Origin: an uncultured Lachnospiraceae bacterium
Lineage (GTDB): Bacteria; Bacillota; Clostridia; Lachnospirales; Lachnospiraceae
Assembly: GCA_949471785.1 (NCBI GenBank)
Contig: CASWRE010000003.1
Coordinates: 62,001 to 126,000, forward strand
Length of the DNA stretch: 64,000 nucleotides
Reading direction: 5' to 3'
Shown: piece after piece, positions 16,331 through 25,903 of the stretch
How the letters are laid out: every line of letters starts with the position of its first letter
How positions within the stretch are numbered: position 1 is the first letter of the stretch
Translations under genes and position numbers: made by a program
The notes under the pieces: generated by a model
Database searches by the model: none
Seen by the model: the letters and a program-made list of their open reading frames with translations, nothing else
What the model was told of the DNA's origin: nothing

Positions 16331-17188
16331 ATGGGCAGAGAGACGAAAGAGATAATATTGCAGGCGCGGGAACTGCGCTATGCCTACAGTGAGGAAAAGA
16401 CGGCCCTGGACGGCGTGAGCCTGGCTATCCGCGAGGGTGAAAAGATTGCCGTGATGGGTTCCAACGGAGCGGGGAAATCCACGTTTTTTCTGAATATCAA
16501 CGGCGTCTTGAAGAGCGGGTCGGGAGAAATATTTTATCGCGGTGAGAAAATGACGAAGAAGACGCTGAATCATCTGCGGAAAAACGTGGGCATTGTTTTC
16601 CAGGATGCAGACAACCAGATCATTGCTTCCACCGTGCGTGCCGAGGTCTCTTTTGGACCGATGAATCTGAAGCTTCCCAAAAGGGAGGTGGCGGATCGGG
16701 TGGATGAGGCGCTGGCTTATATGAATTTGAAAGGCTTTGAGGAACGGCCGCCTCACTATTTGAGCGGCGGGGAGAAGAAGAGGGTCAGCATTGCCGATAT
16801 CCTGGCCATGCATCCGGAAATCATTATTTTTGATGAACCGACGGCGGCTCTTGACCCGGTTAACGCGGATATGCTGGAGGAGGTACTGGAAAAAATGGCC
16901 GACGATGGCAAAACCATCCTGATCTCCACCCACGATGTGGATTTTGCCTATCGCTGGGCGGAGCGGATCGTGGTGTTTTGCGGGGGACGGATTATTGCCG
17001 ACGGCTCTCCTCTGAATGTATTTCAGGATCATGAAACACTGAAACGGGCCAATCTGAAACGGCCCATGCTGTTGGATATATATGAAATGCTGCAAAAGCG
17101 GGGAGTTGTGGAGGAAAATTCCGCGTATCCCCGAAACGTGGAGGAATTTGCCGCGCTGCAACTGAACAAATGCCGTGCGGTAGATTGA
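16331..17188 (+). CDS. cbiO: Cobalt ECF transporter ATPase CbiO
   Basis: 285 residues. An ABC ATPase with Walker A GSNGAGKST (43-51), Q-loop VFQDADNQ, signature LSGGEKKR, Walker B IIFDEPTAALD and switch His in STHDVDF. It powers metal uptake with CbiQ and CbiMN. Several in-frame starts exist; ATG 16331 is chosen because AGGAGAG lies 5 bases upstream, whereas ATG 16286 overlaps the cbiQ stop as ATGA and has no ribosome site. It is the last gene before the riboswitch. Confidence 0.88.
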   Translation: MGRETKEIILQARELRYAYSEEKTALDGVSLAIREGEKIAVMGSNGAGKSTFFLNINGVLKSGSGEIFYRGEKMTKKTLNHLRKNVGIVFQDADNQIIASTVRAEVSFGPMNLKLPKREVADRVDEALAYMNLKGFEERPPHYLSGGEKKRVSIADILAMHPEIIIFDEPTAALDPVNADMLEEVLEKMADDGKTILISTHDVDFAYRWAERIVVFCGGRIIADGSPLNVFQDHETLKRANLKRPMLLDIYEMLQKRGVVEENSAYPRNVEEFAALQLNKCRAVD

Positions 17189-17240
17189 TAGATGGGGTGG
17201 AATGCCCCTGGTCTGTGTGTAAGCGCAGACCGTCGTGAAA

Positions 17241-17340
17241 GGTGTCTGTATTTAGTCGCAGAAGAATAGGGAACCGGGTGAAAGACCCGGGCGGTCCCGC
17301 CGCTGTGAGCAGCCCTGCTGCAAGCCAGAAGACCTGCCTT
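17241..17340 (+). ncRNA. Cobalamin (AdoCbl) riboswitch
   Basis: The conserved core is plain: AATAGGGAA and GGGTGAAAGACCCGG, then CGGTCCCGCCGCTGTGAGC, and at the 3' side the B12-box-like AAGCCAGAAGACCTGCC. It lies in the leader of cbiM. Downstream (17350-17440) a stem with arms CCGCT/AGCGG and a U-rich segment form a plausible expression platform. High cobalamin should repress cbiMN. Confidence 0.9.
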
Positions 17341-17461
17341 TTACGAATGACCGCTTTCGGCTGCGGACGATGGCCGGAGCGGATTATATCCTGCTGTTTC
17401 TTTTCTGTCAGGGAAACAGGGAAGAGGCTGCAGTCCCGAAAGAGGGAAGAAAGGAATAGTT

Positions 17462-18217
17462 ATGACTAAAAAACAAAAGAAACTCGTTGTCTTTATCACT
17501 GCCCTGTGCGGCATGTTCGCGGTGGTTCCGGCGGTCAATGCCATGCACATTATGGAGGGATTTCTTCCGGTTACTTTCTGTGTGCTCTGGGGCGTGATCT
17601 GTGTGCCGTTTCTGATCATCGGCTTTATGAATATACGGAAACGGCTGGATGAGAACCGGCAGATGATCATGCTGCTGGCGCTGACAGGGGCCTTTGTCTT
17701 TGTTATTTCGTCCCTGAAAATTCCGTCTGTGACGGGAAGCTGCTCTCATATGACGGGTACAGGCCTGGGCGCGATCCTGTTCGGCCCCTGCGTGACCAGT
17801 ATCCTCGGTATCATCGTATTGATTTTTCAGGCGATCCTGCTGGCTCACGGCGGTGTGACTTCCCTGGGCGCAAACTGCTTTTCCATGGCTATTGCGGGAC
17901 CTCTTGTAAGCTTTGGCTTATATAAACTGCTGGAGAAATCCGGAGCAAACCGGAAAGTGAACGTGTTTATCGCGGCTTTTGCCGGAGACCTGTTTACCTA
18001 CTGTGTGACCAGCTTTCAGTTGGCTCTGGCTCATCCGTCGCCCACCGGTGGCTTCGGCTACGCGCTGATCAAATATCTGGGCGTGTTCGCTCCCACCCAG
18101 GTGCCGCTGGCCGTAATTGAAGGTATTCTGACGGTGGTGATCGTGATCGGGCTGGAAACCTACGCGAAGGATGAACTGAAAGGAATCGGATTTCTGAAAG
18201 GAGCGCAGAACGGATGA
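17462..18217 (+). CDS. cbiM: Cobalt ECF transporter substrate component CbiM
   Basis: 251 residues. A basic start and hydrophobic segment form a signal peptide ending near AVNA, which would leave MHIMEGFLP at the mature N terminus; the Met-His terminus is the known Co2+ binding element of CbiM. Six or so helices follow, with [18 protein letters not shown] in the metal loop. AGAAAGG precedes the ATG. It overlaps cbiN by 4 bases. Controlled by the riboswitch in its leader. Confidence 0.93.
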   Translation: MTKKQKKLVVFITALCGMFAVVPAVNAMHIMEGFLPVTFCVLWGVICVPFLIIGFMNIRKRLDENRQMIMLLALTGAFVFVISSLKIPSVTGSCSHMTGTGLGAILFGPCVTSILGIIVLIFQAILLAHGGVTSLGANCFSMAIAGPLVSFGLYKLLEKSGANRKVNVFIAAFAGDLFTYCVTSFQLALAHPSPTGGFGYALIKYLGVFAPTQVPLAVIEGILTVVIVIGLETYAKDELKGIGFLKGAQNG

Positions 18218-18534
18218 AAACAAAAAGTAATAAAGGATTGGTAATCGCACTGCTGGTAATATGTTTTCTGATTGCCCTGGTACCGCTGTTTGCCCTCAAA
18301 GGAGCAGAGTTTGGCGGCTCTGACGATGCGGGCAGCGTAATGGTATCGGAAGTGACCGGGACGGAATATGAACCCTGGTTCACGCCGGTGCTGGAGTCGC
18401 TGCTGGGCGGTGAGCTGCCGGGCGAGGTGGAGAGCCTGATGTTCTGTCTGCAGACGGGGCTGGGTGTCGGTATCATCGCTTTTGTGATGGGCCGTCTGGT
18501 GGAACGGAAAAAATGGACGGATAAGCAGAAATAG
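18214..18534 (+). CDS. cbiN: Cobalt ECF transporter accessory component CbiN
   Basis: 106 residues: an N-terminal helix, an extracytoplasmic loop with EFGGSDDAG and [10 protein letters not shown], and a C-terminal helix, the two-helix CbiN layout. CbiN is needed together with CbiM for cobalt uptake. The ATG overlaps the cbiM stop (ATGA), showing coupling. Confidence 0.88.
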   Translation: MKTKSNKGLVIALLVICFLIALVPLFALKGAEFGGSDDAGSVMVSEVTGTEYEPWFTPVLESLLGGELPGEVESLMFCLQTGLGVGIIAFVMGRLVERKKWTDKQK

Positions 18535-18626
18535 AAAAAAGTGCATACAGTTTTCCCGTTTCCTGCAAATTAAAAATATTGTGTAAACACCCGACAGAAT
18601 TCATCTGTTTATTGTACAAATTATGG

Positions 18627-18655
18627 TTGAATTGGCAGAGTAAAGAATATATAAT
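18627..18655 (+). promoter_or_regulatory. Promoter of the FN3 secreted-protein gene
   Basis: TTGAAT and a perfect TATAAT separated by 17 bases. A leader hairpin (arms GGCCC/GGGCC, 18670-18703) lies between promoter and ATG. Confidence 0.75.
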
Positions 18656-18726
18656 ATTGTTTATTAAAAGGCCCGTTCCTGCCGACGGGGGTAGTCAGGG
18701 CCTGAGATAAAGAAGGGAGAACTTGT

Positions 18727-19935
18727 ATGCAAGGAATGAAGAAAACTCTGAAATGCGCCGTCGCCATATGGGTGATGGTAATCGCCTGCATGGCCACGAA
18801 GGTCACTGCGGAAGCCGCCGTAAGCAATCTGCGGCAGACGGATGCCGACTCCAGCACGATCGTCGCCGAGTGGTCGGGCTCGTATGCGGTGTACGGCGTC
18901 CAGCTTGCCACGGACGCGAGCTTTAGCAATCCGAAGGAAGGTGCGGTAACCACCCAGGGAGTAGAGATCAGCAATCTGAACCCGGGCTCTACATACTATA
19001 TAAGGATAGGCGGCGGTTCCACCAAGGACGACTGCTATGCGAACTGGAGCAGCCCGCTTCAGGTGGTGACGGCGCCTGCGGCGGTGACGAACATCCGATT
19101 CATTGATGCGGACGATAAGAAAGCCACGATCGAGTATTCACCGTCGGTGGGGGCGGATATTTATCGTGTGTACAACGTTAAGAACCGTCAGCTGGGCAGC
19201 GAGGTCGCCAATACGACCGGAACAAAGTGTTCCTTTACGGTGGATAAGAATCTGATCAATCAGCATATCGTAGTGGCGGAGAAGAAATCCGCGTCGGGCT
19301 TTACGGCGCGTTCCCAGATAAACGATGTGTATGTAAACCTGTTGGGTAAAAAGATTTCCACTAAAAATTTTGGCGTTGACGCCAATACGGCAGGGACGAA
19401 GCTGACGATGGCCGCCAAGTATTCCGGCAGCGGCGTTGAAATCGAGCTGACCAATGTGGGCGGAAGCAAATATAAGAAAACATATAAATCGACAAAAGGC
19501 TTTAACGCCGCCGCTTCCTCAGTGACAAAAACCGTTAAAGCGAACAAATTTTATAAATACAGAGTAAGGCCGTATGTGCAGACGGATAACGGCGTGAAGA
19601 ATGGCAAATGGAGTGATTATAAGGCTTTTGCCCTTCCCAAAACGACCAAGGCGACGATGCGGTCCGGGAGCAGAAAGGTTAATCTGAAATGGAGTAAACT
19701 GAACGGAACGGGACGTATAAAAATTCAGGTTTCCACGAAGAAAAATTCCGGTTATAAGACAGTTTCGACGATAAAGAAAGCGTCTGTTACGAAGGCTGCC
19801 GTCACGAAGTACGGAAAGACAAAATTCAAAAAAGGCAAGACCTATTATATCCGGCTCGTTCCGGAAGCCAAGATCGGCAAGAAATATGTGGCCAGCAGTG
19901 ATGTCTACAAATACTGGAAGGTCAAAATGAACTAA
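18727..19935 (+). CDS. Secreted fibronectin type III repeat protein
   Basis: 402 residues. A signal peptide (MKKTLKCAVAIWVMVIACMA) is followed by three or four FN3-like beta domains: ~31-115, ~118-205, ~210-305 and ~308-402. Each has the periodic Trp/Tyr pattern, for example STYYIRIGG and KTYYIRLVPEA. The C-terminal half is very rich in Lys and Thr/Ser. There is no LPxTG anchor and no catalytic domain, so it is probably a cell-envelope or secreted binding protein. It stands alone with its own promoter and terminator. GGGAG precedes the ATG at 18727; ATG 18736 is an alternative. Confidence 0.75.
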   Translation: MQGMKKTLKCAVAIWVMVIACMATKVTAEAAVSNLRQTDADSSTIVAEWSGSYAVYGVQLATDASFSNPKEGAVTTQGVEISNLNPGSTYYIRIGGGSTKDDCYANWSSPLQVVTAPAAVTNIRFIDADDKKATIEYSPSVGADIYRVYNVKNRQLGSEVANTTGTKCSFTVDKNLINQHIVVAEKKSASGFTARSQINDVYVNLLGKKISTKNFGVDANTAGTKLTMAAKYSGSGVEIELTNVGGSKYKKTYKSTKGFNAAASSVTKTVKANKFYKYRVRPYVQTDNGVKNGKWSDYKAFALPKTTKATMRSGSRKVNLKWSKLNGTGRIKIQVSTKKNSGYKTVSTIKKASVTKAAVTKYGKTKFKKGKTYYIRLVPEAKIGKKYVASSDVYKYWKVKMN

Positions 19936-19953
19936 ATAAGAGTACGGCATACG

Positions 19954-19980
19954 GGGATGCTTCGGCATCCCTGTTTTTTT
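19954..19980 (+). terminator. Terminator of the FN3 gene
   Basis: GGGATGC-TTCG-GCATCCC hairpin with a UUCG tetraloop, followed by TG and seven T. Confidence 0.92.
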
Positions 19981-20162
19981 GGTATTTGTGGTAATTGTTC
20001 AGCCAAAGGCCGAACTATCTCGGGGATTTCCGCAATGTTTCGCTGGTTCAATCTGACAAAATATGATAGAATAGTTCACAGATTGAGGAAAAATGCCTGT
20101 ATGGCAGCCACCGATTGCGGAGGAGAACAAAAAATTTGTTCTAAAATATCGGGAGGGGATTT

Positions 20163-21071
20163 ATGGAACTGAAACAACTGCAATATTTTGTGGTCAGTGC
20201 GGATATGGGGAGTTTTCAGAATGCGGCGAAAATGCTGTACACCACACAGCCCCATGTCAGCAAGACGGTGAAGGCGCTGGAGGACGAGCTTCATCTGAAA
20301 TTACTGGTCAGGGAATCCAGAGGCGTGAGGGTAACGGCCGAGGGGAAGAAAGTCTATGATTACGCTTCTGTAATCCTGAAAAATTCGGACATGATCGGCC
20401 GTATCAATGAGGAAAACAGCTCGAAAAAGCTGGCGGTGGCCATCATGCCGGGCATTCATCTGGCCCAGGTGTGTGCGGATTTTTATACAGGGCAGGCGGG
20501 AGACCGCATACAGTTCAGTTTACTCCAGGGATGTATGGAAGATATCCTTGGATTCATGCACAAGCATGTGGCGGAGATCGGATTCGTCCATGTATCGGAA
20601 CATCAGCTGTCGGCCCTGAACCAGACGCTGGAGCACAAACGGTTGGAATTTGTGCCGATGAAGGAGAGCAGAATGGCTCTGATCGTAGGTAAGAGACATC
20701 CCCTGTTCGGTGCGGCTTCGGTGGAGGAAGCCGAGCTCCGGAATCTGCGATTTGTCCAGTATACGGAGGACTATTTTTCTTTGATTCATCATCTGGGACA
20801 TTTGAATGATTCTGTTCACCGTTTCAGCAGGCTGGAGGATATTGTGACGACGAACAGCGACGCGATGCTGCGCCATATGGTGGCGGACGGGACGCTGTGC
20901 CATCTGGGCTGCGAGCTTATGATTCATGGTTTTTGTGAGGAGGCGATCCACACGATTCCGCTGACGGCGGAGGAGGACGGCAGGATCTATTTTGGCTATG
21001 TGAAGCGCAGCCGGGATACATTAAGCAAAATTTCCGAGGAATTGATTGCCTATGTCAATCAGAAGATTTGA
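20163..21071 (+). CDS. LysR-family transcriptional regulator
   Basis: 302 residues. The N-terminal winged helix (MELKQLQYFVVSADMGSF, then TTQPHVSKTVKALEDEL) is followed by a LysR effector-binding domain. GGGAGGGG precedes the ATG. Target unknown: neither neighbour is a metabolic operon in divergent orientation, so it may act elsewhere. The next gene is a DnaK homologue 119 bases downstream. Confidence 0.88.
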   Translation: MELKQLQYFVVSADMGSFQNAAKMLYTTQPHVSKTVKALEDELHLKLLVRESRGVRVTAEGKKVYDYASVILKNSDMIGRINEENSSKKLAVAIMPGIHLAQVCADFYTGQAGDRIQFSLLQGCMEDILGFMHKHVAEIGFVHVSEHQLSALNQTLEHKRLEFVPMKESRMALIVGKRHPLFGAASVEEAELRNLRFVQYTEDYFSLIHHLGHLNDSVHRFSRLEDIVTTNSDAMLRHMVADGTLCHLGCELMIHGFCEEAIHTIPLTAEEDGRIYFGYVKRSRDTLSKISEELIAYVNQKI

Positions 21072-21190
21072 AATTTACAAAAAGTTAAGAATTTAGTCAG
21101 TTTTAGACTATAGATATTTTTTGACAGAGGACTACAATAGAAAGAGGACAATAGGAGAGTAAGAGTCAGAAAATATCGAGGTGATAGGAT

Positions 21191-22945
21191 ATGGGAACGA
21201 TCATTGGTATAGATCTGGGGACGACGAACAGCTGTGTGGCGGTTATGGAGGGCGGCAAGCCTGTGGTGATTACCAGCGCGGAAGGAAACCGGACGACTCC
21301 GTCGGTGGTAGCCTTTGCCAAAAACGGCGAACGCCTGGTGGGGGATGCGGCCCGCAGGCAGGCGGCGGTCAATGTTCAGCGCACAATTACTTCGATCAAA
21401 CGGCATATGGGGACGGATTATCATGTTCGTATTGACAAGAAGCGGTATCTGCCCCAGGAGATATCGGCTTTTATCCTGATGAAGATGAAAAGAGACGCGG
21501 AGAGCTATCTGGGACGGCCGGTGACGGACGCGGTGATTACCGTGCCCGCCTATTTTAATGATGCCCAGCGGCAGGCCACCAAAGACGCGGGGCGCATAGC
21601 GGGACTGAATGTGCGGCGTATCATCAATGAGCCCACGGCGGCGGCGCTGGCCTATGGCCTGGATCACGGCAGTCCACAGAAAATTCTGGTCTATGATCTG
21701 GGCGGAGGGACTTTTGACGTGTCCATCATAGAGATCGGCGATAATCTGATTGAGGTGCTGGCCACTTCGGGGGACAATCACCTGGGCGGGGATGATTTTG
21801 ACCAGCGCATTGTGGACTGGATTGCCCGGGAGTTCAAGCGGCAGACACGGTACGATATATTTAAGGATCTGACGGCTCTCCAGCGTGTGCGGGAGGAAGC
21901 GGAGAATGCGAAGAAGGCCCTCTCGTCGGCTTCGACGGTCACGATCAATATACCGTTCATTGCCATGGGCAAGGCGGGACCCCTTCATCTGGAAATGGAG
22001 CTGACCAGAAATCAATTTAACGAGCTGATTCATGACCTGGTAGACCGGACGGCGGCTCCTGTGCAGCAGGCGCTGCAGGATGCGGGAATTCAGGCGTCCG
22101 AGCTGGGCATGGTGCTGCTGGTGGGGGGGTCCACCCGTATACCGGCAGTACAGGACAAAGTGCGCCGCTTAAGCGGCAGAGAACCGTCCAAAGGATTGAA
22201 TCCCGATGAGTGCGTGGCTCTGGGCGCCTGTATCCAGGGCGGCAAGCTGGGCGGAGGCCTGCCGTCTTCCAGCGTGGCCAACGATATTATCCTGATGGAT
22301 GTGACGCCTCTGTCTCTGTCCATCGAGACGGTGGGCGGCATTGCCACCCGGCTTATAGACAGGAATACCACGATTCCCACCAGGAAGAGCCAGATTTTTT
22401 CTACGGCGGCCAATTTCCAGACCTCCGTGGATATCAAGGTGCTGCAGGGAGAGCGGCGTTTTGCCCGGGATAATAAGCTTTTGGGGAATTTTCGGCTGAC
22501 CGGGATCAAGAGAGCCAGAGCCGGCGTACCGCAGATTGAAGTGACCTTTGATATTGATGTGAATGGTATCGTCAAAGTATCGGCTAAGGATCTGGGTACG
22601 GGCAAGGCCCAGGAGATCACGATCACATCCAGTTCCAACATGTCTGAGGAGGAGATTCAGCAGGCCATGCAGGACGCGGCCCGCTATGCGGGAGAGGATC
22701 AGGCGGCCAGGGAGGCCGCAGACAGCCGCAGCGAGGCGGAGGCGCTGGCGTATCGTGTGGAACAGGTTTTGAAGGAGCGAAAAAAGGAACTGGATCATGA
22801 GACGAAAAGCAGAATAAAGAAAGATCTGAATTATGTAAAACGACTGGTACACGGCACGAAGCCGGAACGGGTCACCGCTGATCAGGGCCGGGAGATAGCC
22901 GCCGCGAAGACAGCGCTGGAACAGTCGGCGGCGTCCATTTTGTGA
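21191..22945 (+). CDS. DnaK-like Hsp70 chaperone (stand-alone paralogue)
   Basis: 584 residues, slightly shorter than canonical DnaK (~610-620). The nucleotide-binding domain carries [28 protein letters not shown] and [11 protein letters not shown]; the substrate domain carries [13 protein letters not shown] and [13 protein letters not shown]; the C-terminal lid is short and ends EQSAASIL. There is no grpE, dnaJ or hrcA beside it, and no CIRCE inverted repeat in its leader, so it is probably a secondary Hsp70 with its own co-chaperone set or regulation. Whether the genome also holds a standard dnaK cannot be seen here. Confidence 0.85.
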   Translation: MGTIIGIDLGTTNSCVAVMEGGKPVVITSAEGNRTTPSVVAFAKNGERLVGDAARRQAAVNVQRTITSIKRHMGTDYHVRIDKKRYLPQEISAFILMKMKRDAESYLGRPVTDAVITVPAYFNDAQRQATKDAGRIAGLNVRRIINEPTAAALAYGLDHGSPQKILVYDLGGGTFDVSIIEIGDNLIEVLATSGDNHLGGDDFDQRIVDWIAREFKRQTRYDIFKDLTALQRVREEAENAKKALSSASTVTINIPFIAMGKAGPLHLEMELTRNQFNELIHDLVDRTAAPVQQALQDAGIQASELGMVLLVGGSTRIPAVQDKVRRLSGREPSKGLNPDECVALGACIQGGKLGGGLPSSSVANDIILMDVTPLSLSIETVGGIATRLIDRNTTIPTRKSQIFSTAANFQTSVDIKVLQGERRFARDNKLLGNFRLTGIKRARAGVPQIEVTFDIDVNGIVKVSAKDLGTGKAQEITITSSSNMSEEEIQQAMQDAARYAGEDQAAREAADSRSEAEALAYRVEQVLKERKKELDHETKSRIKKDLNYVKRLVHGTKPERVTADQGREIAAAKTALEQSAASIL

Positions 22946-22949
22946 TGCC

Positions 22950-22988
22950 GTAAGTAAAGAAGCCGCCGCCGGCGGCTTTTTTACTTAC
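22950..22988. terminator. Bidirectional terminator between dnaK-like and AEC genes
   Basis: Two 18-base arms (22950-22967 and 22971-22988) match with a single mismatch. The GC core AGCCGCC/GGCGGCT is flanked by T-rich sequence on both strands. It serves both convergent genes and overlaps the stop codon of the leftward one. Confidence 0.88.
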
Positions 22989-23911
22989 AGCAGACAGAGC
23001 GCCACCAGCAGAGGAATGGTGATGATGCACAGCAGGGTGGAAATAAACACAGTACGCGCGGCCAGGGCCTCGTCGTTGTGGTAGTTGGTGGCGAAAAGGA
23101 CACAGTTGCTGGCCGCGGGCATGATAAACAGAATGAAGAATACTCCCAGAACCATTTTGTCTTGTATAGCGCCTTTCAGCGCCGGAAAGATTAAAAGAGG
23201 CAGAACGACCTGACGCACGAGAATATAGGGATAGACATGGATATCCCGGAATACGTCGCCGAGCTTCATGGTGGCCAGGGTGGAACCGATCAGTATCATG
23301 GCCAGAGGCGTGGTCATGGCACCCACGGAGCCGATGGGGCCGGCCAGTATGGAAGGGAGCGAGATGCCGGTGAAATACAGAAGGATCGCCAGCAGTGAGA
23401 ACAGGGAGCCGGGGGAGAGTACGTCCCGCAGGCTGAACCGGGTAGCGGCGCCGGCGCCGATACTGATCATCCAGGGGCCGTAACCGAAAGCGGCGAGATT
23501 GAAAATAATATTGAAGACGGCTGTATATAATACGCCTGTGGGACCGTAAATAGCGTTGATCAGCGGTATGCCCATGAAACCGATATTTTCAAAAACCGAC
23601 ATAAACATGTAAATGCCGCGGCTTTTCTTCGGCAGCCGCAGCAGAATACACAGCAGACAGCTCACAAAGGGCATGGCCAGATAATAGATGACAGCGAGCA
23701 GGAAAACAAAGCCTACGGTACGGATATCCCTCTCGCCGGTTTGCTGCAAAACGGAATCCAGCACCATACAGGGCATCGTCACCTGCAGGACCAGCCTGGT
23801 CAGGCTCTGATTTGACGCCTGGTTGATCAGGCCGGTCTTATAGAGCAGATAACCGAGGAGAATTAATAGAAACAGCTGGATCAGTTGGTCGATAATAACG
23901 GTTATATTCAT
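22985..23911 (-). CDS. AEC-family transporter (auxin efflux carrier type)
   Basis: 308 residues, about ten membrane helices in two halves, with LLGYLLYKTGLINQASNQSL at the N terminus and FENIGFMGIPLINAIYG in the middle, both typical of the AEC/MleP family. In bacteria these carry malate, malonate or other small organic acids; the substrate here is unknown. It is monocistronic and divergent from the sigma factor operon. Confidence 0.85.
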   Translation of the reverse strand: MNITVIIDQLIQLFLLILLGYLLYKTGLINQASNQSLTRLVLQVTMPCMVLDSVLQQTGERDIRTVGFVFLLAVIYYLAMPFVSCLLCILLRLPKKSRGIYMFMSVFENIGFMGIPLINAIYGPTGVLYTAVFNIIFNLAAFGYGPWMISIGAGAATRFSLRDVLSPGSLFSLLAILLYFTGISLPSILAGPIGSVGAMTTPLAMILIGSTLATMKLGDVFRDIHVYPYILVRQVVLPLLIFPALKGAIQDKMVLGVFFILFIMPAASNCVLFATNYHNDEALAARTVFISTLLCIITIPLLVALCLL

Positions 23912-24182
23912 GATGTATACTCCTTTGGGAATAAAATGACGGCAGGGCCGTTTTTTTTATGTCAAAAAGAGGAAAAGCAAAGCCGCGGCAAATGGCATTT
24001 TTTGACTGCTGTCTATTATAGTGGGATTGGCGGCGGGAATCAAGGATAGAATGCAAAGAAAGCGACAGGATTTGCGAAGGCTGCGGTGAACGGCAGCCAC
24101 GACGGAAAATGATAAAAAACAAATTGTTGAAAATTATACGGAAGTTCTTTCGTTATAGTATAATGAAAGGAACCCGGGGGAG

Positions 24183-24698
24183 GTGGATGCGATAGAGGCT
24201 CGTAGCAGACTGGAATTGATGATTGACCGGTATCAAAGGCTGGTGCTGACCATATGTTATAAAACTACAGGGGATTATTTTGCCGCCCAGGATCTGACCC
24301 AGGAAACCTTTTTGTCTGCCTACACCCATCTGGACAGCTTTGACGGGGCCAATGAGAAAGCCTGGCTCTGCCGGATAGCCGCTAACAAATGTACGGATTA
24401 TCTAAAGAGTGCCGGGCGCAGGCAGATCCCGTCTCGTGAGGATTCCTTTTCCGGTCTGATTTCCGAGCGTCCCTCGCCGGAACAGCAGGCGCTGGACAGG
24501 GAGGTGAGAGAGCGGCTTCTGTATCACTGCGAGAGGCTGAAACCGCCGTATGACGAAATTGCGAGATTATATTTTTATGAGGAGCGGCGGCCCGACGAAA
24601 TTGCCCGTCTTGTGGGGCGCAATGTCCGAACGGTACAGACACAGATTTATCGTGCCAGGGATTTCCTCAGAAAAATTTACCGAAAGGAGTGCGGATGA
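24183..24698 (+). CDS. ECF-type RNA polymerase sigma factor
   Basis: 171 residues: region 2 (DRYQRLVLTICYKTTGDYFAAQDLTQETFLSAY) and region 4 (LKPPYDEIARLYFYEERRPDEIARLVGRNVRTVQTQIYRARDFL), as in extracytoplasmic-function sigma factors. The start is uncertain: GTG 24183 gives the fullest product, but GGGGGAGG lies almost on top of it, and ATG 24219 is the first in-frame ATG. A TATAAT sits at 24159-24164. It is followed after one base by a membrane protein likely to be its anti-sigma factor. Confidence 0.88.
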   Translation: MDAIEARSRLELMIDRYQRLVLTICYKTTGDYFAAQDLTQETFLSAYTHLDSFDGANEKAWLCRIAANKCTDYLKSAGRRQIPSREDSFSGLISERPSPEQQALDREVRERLLYHCERLKPPYDEIARLYFYEERRPDEIARLVGRNVRTVQTQIYRARDFLRKIYRKECG

Positions 24699-24699
24699 G

Positions 24700-25125
24700 A
24701 TGATGAAAGAGTATTTGTCCGACAAAGAACTGCAGCGGCTGATCGATGAGGCGGAACATGCGCCTCTTCTGGCGGCGCCGTCTTATCTGAAAACAGAGAT
24801 TCTCCATAAAGCGGGTCGGATTGCGGCGCAGCCGGCGCCGGGGATGTGCGCGGGCCGTCGGATGCTGCCGTCTTCCTGGCGGTTTGCCTTTTACAGCCTG
24901 AAGGTGGGGCTTGCCTCTGCGGCGGCTGTGCTGATGCTGCTCAACATCCCTCTGGAACCGGGAGAATATCCCATTTCCGGGCCGGGATTCCGGGTGGAAG
25001 CGAAAGAAAATATTTTTAACGGGTTCACATCTATAGTGGATCGAAAGACAAATGAATTTTGCGGATATCTGTCGGAATTAACGAATAGGGAGTCTTTAGA
25101 AGGAGGTTGTGTTCATGACAAATAA
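24700..25125 (+). CDS. Putative membrane anti-sigma factor
   Basis: 141 residues. A cytoplasmic N-terminal ~65 residues (EYLSDKELQRLIDEAEHAPLL) is followed by a membrane helix near 72-90 and an extracytoplasmic tail. This one-helix layout directly behind an ECF sigma gene is that of anti-sigma factors; the sequence itself is not one I recognise. AAAGGAG at 24683-24689 supports ATG 24700. It overlaps the next gene by 11 bases. Confidence 0.6.
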   Translation: MMKEYLSDKELQRLIDEAEHAPLLAAPSYLKTEILHKAGRIAAQPAPGMCAGRRMLPSSWRFAFYSLKVGLASAAAVLMLLNIPLEPGEYPISGPGFRVEAKENIFNGFTSIVDRKTNEFCGYLSELTNRESLEGGCVHDK

Positions 25126-25903
25126 GAAAAACGGATTCTGGCGCTTCTGCTTTTCTTTGATCCCGGGGGCAGGAGAGATGTATATGGGATTTATGAAACG
25201 GGGAGTCAGCACTATGGCGGTCTTTGTGGGCATCATTGCCCTGGCGTCCTGGCTGGGACTGGGCCCCCTGGTCTGCCTGGCCCTGATCGTCTGGTTTTAC
25301 AGTTTTTTTCAGGTACATCATCTGGCTTCCCTGCCGCCGGATCAGTTTATCCAGGTGGAGGATGACTACCTGTTTCATGTGGAGGACTTCGGTGAACTGG
25401 ACAGAGACAGCCTGCGGCGTTTCCGCCAGCCCGCGGCCATTGTCCTGATCCTTGTGGGTATTATGCTGTGCTATCAGTCGTTGTACAGCATGGTATGGCG
25501 GGTGCTGCCCGGATTTCTGCGGGAGATCATGGATTATCTGGGCTACAATGTGCCTCGATTGCTGTTTGGCCTGCTGGTCATCTACGTGGGGGTGCGGCTG
25601 ATCCAGGGAAAGCGGTTGGAGATGGATGACGATGAAGAGACGTATTACGAGGAGAGGGAATCCGCCGGCTCCGAAAAATATTACGGAGAGGGCCGGTTTG
25701 CCCAACACCGGGACGGAGATAATCCGTCCGCGGGATACCACAGTGATTTTCACGGGGAAAGACAGGACGGGTATCACGACGGAGCGGGTCAGAAGTCTGC
25801 GGACACGGACGGGGAGGACGCGCCGGTTCCCGACCCTGAAAATGTGCGCACCGTGATCTACATGCCGGCGCCGGAGGAGGGTACAGATGGAAATGAAAAA
25901 TAA
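25115..25903 (+). CDS. Polytopic membrane protein with acidic, Tyr/His-rich tail
   Basis: 262 residues. The N-terminal WRFCFSLIPGAGEMYMGFMKRG plus a paired helix recalls TM2-type domains. Two further helices lie at ~105-130 and ~145-165, and the last 90 residues are hydrophilic and rich in Asp, Glu, Tyr and His. ATG 25115 is chosen because AGGAGG at 25100-25105 gives good spacing. It sits within a tightly overlapping operon with the sigma factor, so it is probably an envelope sensor or effector (inference). Function unknown. Confidence 0.65.
   Translation: MTNKKNGFWRFCFSLIPGAGEMYMGFMKRGVSTMAVFVGIIALASWLGLGPLVCLALIVWFYSFFQVHHLASLPPDQFIQVEDDYLFHVEDFGELDRDSLRRFRQPAAIVLILVGIMLCYQSLYSMVWRVLPGFLREIMDYLGYNVPRLLFGLLVIYVGVRLIQGKRLEMDDDEETYYEERESAGSEKYYGEGRFAQHRDGDNPSAGYHSDFHGERQDGYHDGAGQKSADTDGEDAPVPDPENVRTVIYMPAPEEGTDGNEK

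Noticed and set aside
18670-18703. Hairpin leader of the FN3 gene considered as a riboswitch
   Set aside because: It lacks the conserved cores of c-di-GMP, SAM, TPP, FMN or glycine riboswitches; it is a simple stem.
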